NCBI RefSeq assembly: GCF_015352975.1
Contig: NZ_JACYIZ010000009.1
Span: 1 to 64,000 of the forward strand
Reading direction: 5' to 3'
Source of the DNA: Aestuariimicrobium ganziense
GTDB lineage: Bacteria > Actinomycetota > Actinomycetes > Propionibacteriales > Propionibacteriaceae
DNA: 64,000 nucleotides
The notes under the pieces were generated by a model, which saw only the letters and a list, made by a program, of their open reading frames with translations, did not search any database and was not told the origin of the DNA. The position numbers and the translations under genes are program-made. Shown here piece after piece: positions 8,378 to 17,792 of the stretch; position 1 is the stretch's first letter, and every line of letters starts with the position of its first letter.

Positions 8378-10264
8378 TCACTTGACGAGCTCCCACTCCC
8401 AGATGTTCCAGTAGTAGTTCGGGTTGAACGGGATGGTCGAGACGTTGCTCACCTTGGTCTTGTCGAACGCGGTGATGTCGGGATGCTGGAAGAGGATGAT
8501 GCCGAAGGCATCGTCCATCAGCTGCTTCTCGATCTGGGTGTTGATCTCAACCTGCTTGGCCTTGTCGGTGGACTGGTTCAGCTCGGTCCACCACTTGTCG
8601 ACCTGCTCGTTCTTGTAGCCCGAGTAGTTGTTCTGGCCGGTGCTGGTGTAGTTCGCAGCCGAACCCCCCAGCGAGTCGTTGCTCTGCGACCAGGCGAACA
8701 GCGAGGCGTCGTACGAACCGGAGCCCAGACGCTCGCTCCACTTCGGGTCGCCCGCATCCTGGACCTCGAAGCCCGCAGCCTTGGCCGACTCGGCAACCAG
8801 ACGGTACTCCTGCTGGCGGCGCGGGTTGGTCTTGGCGTACAGGAAGCGGACCTTCACGGTGCCGGACACGCCGGCCTCCTGCAGCAGAGCCTTGGCGCCC
8901 TCGACGTCGACGGTGTCGTAGGCGTTCATGCCGTTGCCTGCGATGGTGCTGTCGTAGTCGGGGGTACCCGGGGTCATGTTGTAGGAGTTGCGGATGGTGG
9001 CGTTCGGGTTGAGCGGCTTGATCAGGCTGTCGACGATCTGCTGACGCGGGATGGTCTTCAGGAAGGCCTGGCGAACCTTGAGGGCCTTGGCGGCGTCGCC
9101 ACCGTAGGTCTTCGGGTCGAACGGGCCACCATTGTTCATGGTCAGGTCGATGTGCTCGTAGACGGCCTGGTCGCCGGTGAGCACCTCGAGCTTGTCGTCG
9201 CCCTGGAGCGACTGCAGCAGGTCAGCGGTCGCCTGCGGCTGGATGATCGCCACGTCGCCGTTCTTGAGGGCCTGCGCCGAAGCGGTGGGATCCTCGTTGT
9301 AGACGACGGTCACGTCCTTGATCTTGGGCTGGTACTTGCCCTTGTAGTTCGTGTTCGCGGTCATGGTCAGCGACTTCTCGTCCACGATGTCCTTGATGAC
9401 GTACGGGCCGTTCGAGACGAGCAGCTCGGCGTCAGCCGGGGTCGAGGTGAAGTTGTAGTCGGTGTTCCAGACGTTGGCGATCTTCGACAGAGCCGAGTTG
9501 TCCTTGTCCTGGAAGGCCTTCAGAACCGCGTCACAGGCAGCGGTGGGATCAGCGACACCGAGGGCGCGCTTGCCCACGACGTGCGCCGGCACACCGGTGC
9601 CGAACAGGGCGTACTCCCAGTCGGCGTAGACCGAGGAGTACTTGTAGGTGATCTCCTTGCCGTCGTCGGAGATCTGCGGGAACTCGGTGATGAGCTTCCA
9701 GGCCTCGGACGACGAGTCGAAGTAGACGACACCGTCGGCCTGCTTCTTCATCGTGCCGTCCTCGTTCGAGGCGCCGGCGATCTCTTCCTGGGTCTTCAAA
9801 GTGTTGAAGAGGGTGGACGAGGCGCCGTAGGCGAGGATGTAGTCACAGGCGCGGACCGGGACGCCGTCCGACCACTGGGCGGTGTCGGCGATGGTCTGCT
9901 TGACGGTCAGCGGCGAGTCCGAGGTCTTCTCGTAGGTGCCGAAGGAGTCGTCCTTCTCCTTCTCCAGCTCCTTGTTGTAGTGCCACACGCCCGAGCTCAC
10001 CGAGTAGGCGATGTTGGCATTGGTCACGTTGTTGCCGAAGCTGGTGTTGTTGTTGAGGGAGTAGAAGTACTGGTTCCACAGCACCGTCAGCGCACCCTCA
10101 GGACCAGCCTGAGTGGTCTGGGTTGCACTCCCACTGGGGGCTGCGGAGCCGCCGCCAGTCGCGGCAGGCGACTCTTCTGCCTTCTTTTCCGGCGTCGAGC
10201 ACGCGGACACTGCCAGCGAGGCAGCGAACAACACCGCGGCTGAGGCCATGAGCTTCTTGCCCAA
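8378..10264 (-). CDS. Peptide ABC transporter substrate-binding lipoprotein (family 5)
   Basis: This 628-residue family 5 solute-binding lipoprotein would collect peptides outside the membrane and pass them to the DppBC permease encoded downstream. The signal peptide has a KK n-region, a hydrophobic core and lipobox AVSAC, followed by a Ser/Gly/Thr-rich linker. The body has the family 5 pattern: QTIADTAQWSDGVPV near the front, and NGPYVIKDIVDEKSLTMTAN and KIKDVTVVYNEDPTA in the middle. I chose TTG 10264: GGAGG ends 4 nt before it and it gives a short, well-formed n-region, while the upstream in-frame ATG lacks a ribosome binding site. The gene diverges from secY. Confidence 0.88.
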   Translation of the reverse strand: MGKKLMASAAVLFAASLAVSACSTPEKKAEESPAATGGGSAAPSGSATQTTQAGPEGALTVLWNQYFYSLNNNTSFGNNVTNANIAYSVSSGVWHYNKELEKEKDDSFGTYEKTSDSPLTVKQTIADTAQWSDGVPVRACDYILAYGASSTLFNTLKTQEEIAGASNEDGTMKKQADGVVYFDSSSEAWKLITEFPQISDDGKEITYKYSSVYADWEYALFGTGVPAHVVGKRALGVADPTAACDAVLKAFQDKDNSALSKIANVWNTDYNFTSTPADAELLVSNGPYVIKDIVDEKSLTMTANTNYKGKYQPKIKDVTVVYNEDPTASAQALKNGDVAIIQPQATADLLQSLQGDDKLEVLTGDQAVYEHIDLTMNNGGPFDPKTYGGDAAKALKVRQAFLKTIPRQQIVDSLIKPLNPNATIRNSYNMTPGTPDYDSTIAGNGMNAYDTVDVEGAKALLQEAGVSGTVKVRFLYAKTNPRRQQEYRLVAESAKAAGFEVQDAGDPKWSERLGSGSYDASLFAWSQSNDSLGGSAANYTSTGQNNYSGYKNEQVDKWWTELNQSTDKAKQVEINTQIEKQLMDDAFGIILFQHPDITAFDKTKVSNVSTIPFNPNYYWNIWEWELVK

Positions 10265-10560
10265 TGTTCCTCCAAGGGTGAGGGGCCGGGAGGGAACGGG
10301 GCAGGCCGCCAACGCTCCCAAGTGTTCCCGGTCGGGGTTTGTGCCAGAAAGTTACCCAAAGCTGGCGGGAGTGGCCACATCAGTCCACCGATGGGAGGTA
10401 GATCGTTACAAAACAGAAGCCTGTGAGCCGCCCAGGCCGGGTCAGCGGGGTTCAGCGATCCCTCAGCAGGGCCGAATGCGAGTCCCGGGCCCGGAGTTGA
10501 TAGGCTGCCGTGGCGTCTGTCATGGGCGCGCATGTGAGTCCAATCGAGAGAGTGCCCCGG
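10265..10560. other. Divergent control region between the dpp operon and secY
   Basis: No gene is supported here. The stretch 10340-10420 is less GC-rich than its surroundings and holds candidate promoter elements for both directions, for example TAACTT on the minus strand at about 10351-10356. None matches consensus well enough to call. secY normally follows rplO directly; here it must have its own promoter. Confidence 0.4.
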
Positions 10561-11868
10561 ATGCTTTCCGCCTTCGCCAACGCGTTCCGGACACCGGACC
10601 TTCGCAAGAAGATCCTGTTCACCCTGATGATCCTGGCCATTTTCCGGCTGGGCTCGGTGATCCCGGTGCCGAACGTCAACATCCAGCGCATCGACGAGTG
10701 CCGCCAACTCGTCGAGACCGGTGAGCAGGCTGGCCTGTACTCGATGATCAACCTGTTCTCCGGCGGCGCGCTGCTGCAGTTGGCCATCTTCGCGCTGGGG
10801 ATCATGCCCTACATCACCGCGTCGATCATCCTGCAGCTGCTGACCGTGGTGATCCCGCGTCTGGAGGCGCTCAAGAAGGAAGGTGCCTCCGGCACCGCCA
10901 AGATCACCCAGTACACCCGCTACCTCACCCTGGTGCTGGCTGTGCTCAACGCCACCGCATTCGTGACCATGGCTGTCCAGGGTCAGCTCTTCCAGGGCTG
11001 CACCGGTGTCGTCCACAGCGAAGAGATCTTCCCGATCGTCGTGATGATCCTGACCATGGTCGCCGGCACCGCCGTGATCATGTGGATGGGCGAGCTGATC
11101 ACCGAGCGCGGCGTCGGCAACGGCATGTCGGTGATGATCTTCACCCAGATCGCCGCCTCGTTCCCGACCACCCTGTGGGGCATCAAGGTCGCTCGTCCGG
11201 GCGCCAATGGCTGGTTCGTCTTCGGCATGGTGATCGCGATCGGCCTGTTGGTGATGCTCGCGGTGATCTTCGTCGAGCAGGCGCAGCGCCGGATCCCGGT
11301 GCAGTACGCCAAGCGCATGGTGGGGCGTCGTCTGTTGGGTGGCACCACCACCTACATTCCGCTCAAGGTCAACCAGTCCGGTGTCATCCCGGTCATCTTC
11401 GCCTCGTCGATGATGTACCTGCCGGTGCTCTACTCGACCTTCCGGCCCGAGCGGCCCGAGTCGCGCTGGATCGCGGCCAACTTGGTGCGCGGCGACCACT
11501 GGATCTACAACGTGGTCTTCTTCGCCCTGATCATCTTCTTCTGCTACTTCTACGTGGCGATCACCTTCAACCCGGTCGAGATCAGCGACAACATGAAGAA
11601 GTACGGCGGCTTCATCCCCGGCATCCGCGCCGGCAAGCCGACCGAGGACTACCTGGCCTTCGTGCTGAGCCGCCTGACCGCCCCGGGCTCGCTCTACCTG
11701 GGAGTGATCTCCCTCATCCCGACCCTCGCGTTCATCCTGATCAACGCCCAGGGCCAGTTCCCATTCGGCGGCACATCGCTGCTGATCGTGGTCGGCGTTG
11801 CGCTCGACACGGTCAAGCAGATCGAGAGTCAGCTGCAGCAACGCAACTACGAAGGGTTCCTCAAGTGA
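10561..11868 (+). CDS. secY: Preprotein translocase subunit SecY
   Basis: SecY forms the protein-conducting channel of the SecYEG translocon in the cytoplasmic membrane. The 435-residue product is full length, with ten hydrophobic segments. It starts with the actinobacterial [17 protein letters not shown] and carries [22 protein letters not shown] around TM2 and the loop [19 protein letters not shown] before the last helices. ATG 10561 is chosen by comparison with the family; an in-frame GTG 51 nt upstream would add an atypical leader. Its stop overlaps the GTG of adk. rplO, normally just upstream, is absent; a divergent peptide transporter takes its place. Confidence 0.97.
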   Translation: MLSAFANAFRTPDLRKKILFTLMILAIFRLGSVIPVPNVNIQRIDECRQLVETGEQAGLYSMINLFSGGALLQLAIFALGIMPYITASIILQLLTVVIPRLEALKKEGASGTAKITQYTRYLTLVLAVLNATAFVTMAVQGQLFQGCTGVVHSEEIFPIVVMILTMVAGTAVIMWMGELITERGVGNGMSVMIFTQIAASFPTTLWGIKVARPGANGWFVFGMVIAIGLLVMLAVIFVEQAQRRIPVQYAKRMVGRRLLGGTTTYIPLKVNQSGVIPVIFASSMMYLPVLYSTFRPERPESRWIAANLVRGDHWIYNVVFFALIIFFCYFYVAITFNPVEISDNMKKYGGFIPGIRAGKPTEDYLAFVLSRLTAPGSLYLGVISLIPTLAFILINAQGQFPFGGTSLLIVVGVALDTVKQIESQLQQRNYEGFLK

Positions 11869-12440
11869 GACTGCTCATCATGGGCGCGCCGGGGGCCGGC
11901 AAGGGCACCCAGGCAGAGCGGATCGCCGAGCGCTACGGCATCCCGGCGATCTCGACCGGCGACATCTTCCGCGACAACATCGCCCGGCAGACGCCGCTGG
12001 GCCGCGAGGTGCAGGCCATCCTGGCCGCCGGCGACTACGTGCCCGACGTGGTCACCGAGGCCATCGTCGAGAACCGGTTGCACCAGGATGACTGCCGCGA
12101 CGGCTGGCTGCTCGATGGCTTCCCCCGCACCCCGCACCAGGTTGGTGCTCTCGACAACCACCTGCGTGACTCAGGCGAGCGGATCGACGGTGTGGTCTCG
12201 CTGGTCGTGGACGAGGAGAAGCTCGTCCACCGTCTGCTCGGCCGGGCCCAGGAAGAGGGCCGCAGCGACGACAACGAGCTGATCATCCGCAACCGGATGC
12301 GGGTCTACGCTCAGGAGACCGCGCCGCTGCTGGCCACCTATCGTTCTCGCGGCCTGTTGATCGAGGTCGACGGCTCCGGTGAGATCGACGAGGTCACCGA
12401 GGGCGTCTTCGCCGCGATCGACGACGCCACCAGGGCCTGA
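11865..12440 (+). CDS. adk: Adenylate kinase
   Basis: This cytosolic enzyme converts ATP and AMP to two ADP. The 191-residue product has the P-loop GAPGAGKGT at residues 7-15, the AMP-site motif [20 protein letters not shown], and a short LID region without the four-Cys zinc site. The start GTG 11865 overlaps the secY stop (GTGA) and leaves only MRLLIM before the P-loop, as expected. The secY-adk-map order is conserved in actinobacteria. Confidence 0.96.
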   Translation: MRLLIMGAPGAGKGTQAERIAERYGIPAISTGDIFRDNIARQTPLGREVQAILAAGDYVPDVVTEAIVENRLHQDDCRDGWLLDGFPRTPHQVGALDNHLRDSGERIDGVVSLVVDEEKLVHRLLGRAQEEGRSDDNELIIRNRMRVYAQETAPLLATYRSRGLLIEVDGSGEIDEVTEGVFAAIDDATRA

Positions 12441-12447
12441 GTCCGTC

Positions 12448-13302
12448 TTGCGCGCCAAGGGGCTCGAACTCAAGCGGCCTGACCAGCTGCTGACCATGCG
12501 CCGGGCCGGTCTGGTGGTCGCCGAGGTGCTGTCGACCCTGCGTGACCTGGCTCGTCCCGGCGCCACCACCGCTGAACTCGACCAGGCAGCCCGCGACATC
12601 CTGGCGGCGCGCGGCGCCGGGTCGTCCTTCCTGGGCTATGGCGCCGACTGGGGGATGGCCCCGTACCCAGCTGTCACCTGCATCTCGGTCAACGAAGAGA
12701 TCGTGCACGGCATCCCGGGGACTCGGGTGCTGGACGAGGGCGACATCGTCTCGGTCGACTTCGGGGCGATCGTCGACGACGACCGGGGACGAGGCTGGCA
12801 CGGCGACGCTGCACGCACCTTCCTGGTCGGCCAGGTCGAGGACGACGTGGCCGAACTGTCGCGGGTCACCGAGGAGTCGATGTGGGCCGGGATCGGCGCC
12901 ATGCGCCTGGGCGGTCGAATCGGCGACATCTCGCACGCCATCGAGTCGTCGGTGGCGGCCCACCGGCGCCCCTACGGCATCGTGCGTGAGTACACCGGCC
13001 ACGGCATCGGTTCGCAGATGCACATGAGCCCCGACGTGCCCAACCACGGACGTGCCGGTCGCGGGCCGAAGGTGGTCGAGGGACTGTGCCTGGCCATCGA
13101 ACCCATGGTCACCATGAAGGGCGAGGGCACCGCGGTGCTCGATGACGACTGGACCGTGGTGACCACCGACGGCTCATGGGCGTCGCACTGGGAGAACACG
13201 GTCACGTTCACCAAGCAGGGGCTGTGGGTGCTGACCCTCGAGGACGGCGGCGAGGCCGAACTCACCCGCCGCGGCCTGCCGTTCGGCCCACTGGCCGACT
13301 GA
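12448..13302 (+). CDS. map: Methionine aminopeptidase, type I
   Basis: The enzyme removes N-terminal Met from new proteins. The 284-residue product has all the pita-bread metal ligands: D104 (VDFG), D120 (HGDAART), H185 (TGHGIG), E218 (AIEPM) and E249 (HWENT), plus H87 near the substrate site. I chose TTG 12448, 7 nt after the adk stop, because it gives the expected 10 residues before the conserved PDQLLTMRRAG. The only downstream ATG (12493-12495 region) lies inside that motif. No strong ribosome binding site is visible, so expression is probably coupled to adk. Confidence 0.93.
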   Translation: MRAKGLELKRPDQLLTMRRAGLVVAEVLSTLRDLARPGATTAELDQAARDILAARGAGSSFLGYGADWGMAPYPAVTCISVNEEIVHGIPGTRVLDEGDIVSVDFGAIVDDDRGRGWHGDAARTFLVGQVEDDVAELSRVTEESMWAGIGAMRLGGRIGDISHAIESSVAAHRRPYGIVREYTGHGIGSQMHMSPDVPNHGRAGRGPKVVEGLCLAIEPMVTMKGEGTAVLDDDWTVVTTDGSWASHWENTVTFTKQGLWVLTLEDGGEAELTRRGLPFGPLAD

Positions 13303-13323
13303 ACGCGCCAGGCCGCCGGCTGC

Positions 13324-14490
13324 TCAGGCCTGGCCGAGCTTCTTCTGCCACGCGCCACCGACGGTGGCGATCCGGTAGCCCAGTTCGTCGTTGATCGCGA
13401 GCATCCAGCGGTTCTCACCGGCATTCCAGGTGTGGATGCGCTCCACCTCGGGCCACAGCTGCTGGCACTGGGCAAGGTTCGCCCACTTCAGCACGCGACC
13501 CAGTCCGTGCCCGCGGTGGTGACCGAGCACCACGGTGACCTCCTGCCAGGCCACAGCCGGCAGGTCGCGCACGCGGTTGAGTTCGGTGAAGCCGACCAGT
13601 TCACCGGTGGCGACGTGGCGCACCGCAGTGGTCAGCCCCTCGTTGAGCTCGAAGGTGGACTGCTCGACGGTGTCGAGGCGCTCGACGGTCCAGGTCGCGT
13701 CCTCGAGGTCGAGTTCTCCCTTGGGGGTGTCGCTGACCATGGCCTCGGCCAGACGGCAGCGTGCCTGCTTCACCCCGGCCGGGGTGTGGTCGCGCCAGTA
13801 CAGCAGTTCGTAACCCTGCGGCGTCGGGGGCAAAGCCACCGGCTCCGACGGCACGTCCTGCGTGGAGTGGCGCTCGCACTGGGCCAGCGAGTAGCCGCGC
13901 GCCAGTGCCAGCGCTGATCCGGCGTCAGGGCTGACCGAGAACAGCCCCTCCTTCGGACGAACGGCGTCGGCACTGTCGCCTCCCTCGCGGTGGGTGCCCC
14001 AACCCATCAACGTGGTCACACCCCAGACCCGGGCGACGACCTCGGCCGCCTCGAGCAGTGCTGAGCCCACGCCGCGACGCCGCCAGTCGGCCCTGACCGC
14101 CACCTCCATGCCGTCGATCAGGTGCGTGTTGTCGATGATCGGGTTGGCCACGAACACGCTGCCGACCAGTTCGCTGTCACCCAGGTCGTCGGTGGCCGAC
14201 AGGTGGGGCAGGCCGAACTCGCCCACGCCTGCGAACGCCCGCCCGGTGAGGGCCACCAGCACGACCTTGCGCCGGGTCTTCTGGTGCCGCATCGAGTGCA
14301 GGGTGTTGGTCGCCACGTTGCGGAAGTCGTCGTGGCCGAACACCTCGGCCCACACCTCGTTGCTCATCGTGACGTCGGCGCGCAGCAGGGTGGCAAGCAC
14401 GCCCAGCGTCTGCTCGTCCGCCTCGCGCAGGTGCTCGGGCAGGTCGACGACAGCGATGTGGAAGGCCTCGGTGGGGCGTGCGGTGTTCAC
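13324..14490 (-). CDS. Double GNAT-domain acetyltransferase, MshD-like architecture
   Basis: The 388-residue product has two GNAT folds in tandem. The first has the acetyl-CoA loop RRRGVGSALLEAAEVVA, the second HHRGHGLGRVLKWANLA followed by RIHTWNAGENRWMLAINDELGYR. This arrangement resembles mycothiol synthase and its many actinobacterial paralogues, and the second domain's WNAGENRWM motif is typical of those paralogues. The substrate is unknown. The start is GTG 14490, with a -10-like CAGGCT 8 nt upstream. The gene diverges from a VOC gene, and beyond that lies a broken paralogue of this same gene (14975-15639). Confidence 0.85.
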   Translation of the reverse strand: MNTARPTEAFHIAVVDLPEHLREADEQTLGVLATLLRADVTMSNEVWAEVFGHDDFRNVATNTLHSMRHQKTRRKVVLVALTGRAFAGVGEFGLPHLSATDDLGDSELVGSVFVANPIIDNTHLIDGMEVAVRADWRRRGVGSALLEAAEVVARVWGVTTLMGWGTHREGGDSADAVRPKEGLFSVSPDAGSALALARGYSLAQCERHSTQDVPSEPVALPPTPQGYELLYWRDHTPAGVKQARCRLAEAMVSDTPKGELDLEDATWTVERLDTVEQSTFELNEGLTTAVRHVATGELVGFTELNRVRDLPAVAWQEVTVVLGHHRGHGLGRVLKWANLAQCQQLWPEVERIHTWNAGENRWMLAINDELGYRIATVGGAWQKKLGQA

Positions 14491-14545
14491 AGCGCCCCAG
14501 CCTGAGCCATCGGCATCGGCTTGGGCAAGCGGGTTTCTGCTCGGC

Positions 14546-14551
14546 CAGGGT
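14546..14551 (+). promoter_or_regulatory. -10 element of a leaderless VOC transcript
   Basis: CAGGGT ends 6 nt before ATG 14558, so transcription would begin at or next to the start codon. Confidence 0.5.
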
Positions 14552-14557
14552 CTGGGG

Positions 14558-14971
14558 ATGACCATCGCCGTGCACACCCTGGCGCACTCCGACGACCCGG
14601 CAGCCACGCGCACCTTCTTCGGTGAGGTGCTCGGCCTGGCCTTCGTCGCCGACGACGACTCCTCCGAGCCCGGTGCCCAGCCCGACACCGACCAGGCATG
14701 GTTGATCTTCGACACCGGCCCCAGCGAGCTCGGCGTGCACCCCACCGCCTTCGCCGCCGACGGGGCGGTCGAGCGGGCACCGCGGCACCACCAGATCAGC
14801 TTCATGGTGGACGACATCACCGCCGCCACCGACGAGATCACCTCACGTGGTGGGCAGCTGGTCAGCCGACCCACCGAGTTCTTCTGGGGCACCGGCGTCG
14901 AGGTGGCGGTGCCGGGCAGCTACCCGGTGCTGGTCCACCAGGCGGCGCACCGCTCGGCGAGCAAGCGCTGA
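14558..14971 (+). CDS. VOC (glyoxalase/bleomycin-resistance fold) protein
   Basis: The 137-residue single-unit protein has two beta-alpha-beta-beta-beta modules. The first holds the DDPAATRTFFGEVLGL helix and a final strand with ELGVHP; the second starts at HHQISFMVDDI and ends GVEVAVPGSYPVLVHQ. Family members bind a metal and act on small molecules (isomerases, dioxygenases) or bind antibiotics; the reaction here cannot be told. The start is ATG 14558, with no real ribosome binding site but a leaderless-type promoter. It is squeezed between a GNAT gene and that gene's decayed copy. Confidence 0.82.
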   Translation: MTIAVHTLAHSDDPAATRTFFGEVLGLAFVADDDSSEPGAQPDTDQAWLIFDTGPSELGVHPTAFAADGAVERAPRHHQISFMVDDITAATDEITSRGGQLVSRPTEFFWGTGVEVAVPGSYPVLVHQAAHRSASKR

Positions 14972-14974
14972 GGC

Positions 14975-15639
14975 TCACAGGGTTTGTGCCAGCCCTCGCC
15001 AATGCTCGCGGTGCGCTGGCCCAGGGCCTCGTTGATCGCCCACATGTGGTCGTTCTCGCCAGCGTTCCAGGTGTGGATGCGTCGGGTCCGCGGGCTGAGT
15101 CGTCCCAGGTGGGCGATGTTGGCCTGCTTGAGCCCCAGGCCCAGGCCGCGGCCACGGTGGCCGGCCAGGACGATGGTGTCGCCCTGGTAGCAAACCTCCC
15201 CGTCCCCCTGACCGCCGGACATCGATGGCGGTGAACCCGGCCAGCTCACCGCTGGCGACGTGGCGGACCGCGGTGCCGATCCGCCGGAACTGCGCATCGG
15301 CGACTGTGGCCTGCCGCAGTACCCGGTCGGCGTCCACCGGCTCGGGGCGGATGTCGAAGCCCGCAGCGGGGTGTGGGCCTGGATCATCGGCAGGCCGTCC
15401 TCAACGATCGGTCCGCGGGGCGGCCCGACCACGGCCCGTAGGGCGAGCTTGCGGGCGTCGGTGCGGTGCGGTTAGTAGTGCAGTCCTTCTGAACCCGGTC
15501 GGTCGACGTCGTGCGAGCCGATCATTCGTCGAGAGTGCCGGTTGTCCAGCGCTGCGGTGGCCTCGAAGGCGACGGCGATGCTGCCGGGGTCACCCCCGGC
15601 CGGCGGCAGGTCGACCGCTGCGATGTGGTAGCCGTTCAC
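14975..15639 (-). pseudogene. Decayed paralogue of the neighbouring double-GNAT gene
   Basis: The start region at GTG 15639 reads MNGYHIAAVDLPPAGG, matching FHIAVVDLPEHL of the intact gene at 13324-14490. The frame stops soon after (about 15475). Further pieces of the C-terminal GNAT domain then appear in different frames: VDADRVLRQATVADAQ and TAVRHVASGELAGFTAI in one, GHRGRGLGLGLKQANIAHLG and RRIHTWNAGENDHMWAINEALGQR in another. Most of the first GNAT domain is gone. At least one deletion and two frameshifts are needed, so the gene is dead. A CAGGTT hexamer 7 nt before the GTG shows that the leaderless promoter was once there. Confidence 0.85.
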
Positions 15640-15702
15640 GGGCCCCAACCTGTCGCACGTCCCGGTCACGGCGCACCCTGATTTCTGGTCACCCGGCCTC
15701 GC

Positions 15703-15708
15703 TAGGGT
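15703..15708 (+). promoter_or_regulatory. -10 element of a leaderless prolyl oligopeptidase transcript
   Basis: TAGGGT ends 6 nt before ATG 15715. No ribosome binding site fits in that space. Confidence 0.65.
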
Positions 15709-15714
15709 GGCAGC

Positions 15715-17790
15715 ATGAGCGCTCCGCAGACCCGACGTGACGACCTGGTCGAGACCCTGCACGGGGTCGAGGTGGCTGACCCCTATCGCTGGCTCGAGGA
15801 CCCCGACGCCCCCGAAGTGGTCGACTGGGTCGAGCGCCAGCGGGCCCACACCGCCGAGGTGTTCACCCAACTGGGCGATCTCGACTGGTTCCACCAGACC
15901 CTGCGGCGGATCGTCGTCCGTCCTCATCGCAGCGCACCGTGGCGCGACAACGGCTGGTACCTGCAGACCCGCAACGACGGCTCGACCCAGCAGGACCTGC
16001 TGCACGGCGCGAGGTCGCTGCAGGCGCTGCTCGAGGGCGGCGACCTGCTGCTCGACCCCAACTCCTGGTCGGAAAACGGCACCAGTTCGTTGGCCGGCGT
16101 CACCGTCAGCCCCGACGGCACCAAGCTCGCGCACGCGATCAGTGCCGCCGGTTCAGACTGGACGACCTACCGCGTGCTCGACCTGACGACCGGTCGGTTG
16201 CTGGACGACGAGGTGGTCACCAAGTTCTCGGCGCCGACCTGGCTGCCCGACTCGACGAGCCTGCTCTACCTGGAGTGGTCGAGCGCGGGGGAGTCGGTGG
16301 GCACCGACGCCACTGCCCTGAGCGGCCCGGTGCTGTGGCAGTACGCACTGGGCGGCGAGCGCACCCAACTGTTCAGCTTCCCCGACGACCCGTCGGTGAT
16401 GTTCGGTGCCCGGGTCGTCCAGGCTCGCGAGGGCGGGTCGAACGCCGACTGGCTGGTGCTGGAGGGCTCCCGTGGCACCGAGCGCACCAACCGGGTCTGG
16501 GTCGCGCCGCTGCAGACCACCGGTGGACGCACCACGGTGGGCGCGTGGGTGACCGTCTTCGGTGACGACGACCACCAGCGTGACCTGGTCACCATCGTCG
16601 GCGACCGGCTGATCCACCTGACCCACCAGGACGCCGTCCGCGGGCGCCTGGTCGCGGTCGACCTGACCCGGCCCGAGCAGCCGGTCGAGGTCGTCGTGGA
16701 CGAGCAGGAGGGCACCCTCGAGGACGCCTGGGCCACCGCATCCGGCATCCTGACCTGCCACCTGGTCGACGTGGCACCGGTGCTGACCCGCTGGTCGTCG
16801 ACCGGCGAGCGGCTCGGCGAGGTCGACCTCAAGGTCGGCGCTGTCACCGCTGTCTCGGCCGAGTCGAGCCAGGACGAGGTGTTCGTCGCCACCAGTTCGG
16901 TGGCCGAGCCCGGCGAGGCCTGGCGCCTGGACGCCTCGACCGGTCAGGTCGAGCCGCTGCCCGACCCCGATGCCCTCGACCCATTGCCGGTGGTGCAGTT
17001 GCGCCGGCACGCCACCTCGACCGACGGCACGCGGGTGCCCTACTGGGTGCTCAGTCGCGCCGACCTGCCGTTGGAGGGCCCACGCCCGACGCTGGTCTAC
17101 GGCTACGGCGGCTTCACGATCCCGGTGCTGGCCGACTACCGCCCCGGGTGGCGCGGCTGGCTCGAGGCCGGCGGTGTGCTGGCGATCTGCAACCTGCGTG
17201 GCGGTGGCGAGTTCGGTCAGGAGTGGTACGACCAGGGTCGTGGTGCGCACAAGCAGCACGTGTTCGACGACTTCATCGCCTGCGCCGAGGACATGGTTGC
17301 TGGCGGCATCACCACGCCGGATCAACTGGCCTGCTACGGCCGATCCAACGGCGGCCTGCTGGTGGGGGCGGCGATCACGCAGCGTCCCGACCTCTACGGC
17401 GCAGCACTGCCGCAGGTCGGTGTGCTCGACCTCTACCGCTTCCACACCTTCACCATCGGGGCCGCCTGGATCTCTGACTACGGTGACCCTGACCTCGCCG
17501 AGGACTTCGCCGTGGTGCAGGCCTACTCACCGCTGCACAACGTGCGCCCCGGCACCCACTACCCGCCGACCCTGGTGATCACCGGCGACCACGACGACCG
17601 GGTGGTGCCCGCGCACAGCCACAAGTTCACGGCGACCCTGCAGGCAGCCCAGGGCGGCGACGCCCCGATCGCCACCCGGATCGAGCCCGCCACCGGCCAC
17701 GGCCCGGGCAAGCCGGCCCACGTGATCGCTGAGGAGTGGGCCGACCTGCTGGCCTGGGCCGCGCACTTCACGGGGCTCCGGCCGCACTGA
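15715..17790 (+). CDS. Prolyl oligopeptidase family serine peptidase (S9A)
   Basis: This 691-residue cytosolic peptidase has no signal peptide. The N-terminal part (DPYRWLEDPDAPEV, then beta-propeller repeats to about residue 410) is typical of prolyl oligopeptidases. The C-terminal alpha/beta-hydrolase carries the nucleophile in GRSNGGLL, an Asp in TGDHDDRVVP and a His in ATGHGPGKP, so the triad is complete. NLRGGGEFGQEWYDQG is the family motif before the nucleophile. It would cut short proline-containing peptides, perhaps those brought in by the Dpp importer, although the genes are not linked. It is transcribed alone. Confidence 0.92.
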   Translation: MSAPQTRRDDLVETLHGVEVADPYRWLEDPDAPEVVDWVERQRAHTAEVFTQLGDLDWFHQTLRRIVVRPHRSAPWRDNGWYLQTRNDGSTQQDLLHGARSLQALLEGGDLLLDPNSWSENGTSSLAGVTVSPDGTKLAHAISAAGSDWTTYRVLDLTTGRLLDDEVVTKFSAPTWLPDSTSLLYLEWSSAGESVGTDATALSGPVLWQYALGGERTQLFSFPDDPSVMFGARVVQAREGGSNADWLVLEGSRGTERTNRVWVAPLQTTGGRTTVGAWVTVFGDDDHQRDLVTIVGDRLIHLTHQDAVRGRLVAVDLTRPEQPVEVVVDEQEGTLEDAWATASGILTCHLVDVAPVLTRWSSTGERLGEVDLKVGAVTAVSAESSQDEVFVATSSVAEPGEAWRLDASTGQVEPLPDPDALDPLPVVQLRRHATSTDGTRVPYWVLSRADLPLEGPRPTLVYGYGGFTIPVLADYRPGWRGWLEAGGVLAICNLRGGGEFGQEWYDQGRGAHKQHVFDDFIACAEDMVAGGITTPDQLACYGRSNGGLLVGAAITQRPDLYGAALPQVGVLDLYRFHTFTIGAAWISDYGDPDLAEDFAVVQAYSPLHNVRPGTHYPPTLVITGDHDDRVVPAHSHKFTATLQAAQGGDAPIATRIEPATGHGPGKPAHVIAEEWADLLAWAAHFTGLRPH

Positions 17791-17792
17791 GC

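Noticed and set aside
10087..11841. A 584-codon open frame on the minus strand opposite secY
   Set aside because: It is rich in His, Asp, Gln and Arg as expected for the antisense of GC-rich coding DNA, has no family features, and covers the well-supported secY on the other strand.
14491..14892. N-terminal extension of the double-GNAT frame to an ATG at 14892
   Set aside because: The extra residues are antisense to the VOC gene. GTG 14490 gives a family-like N-terminus.
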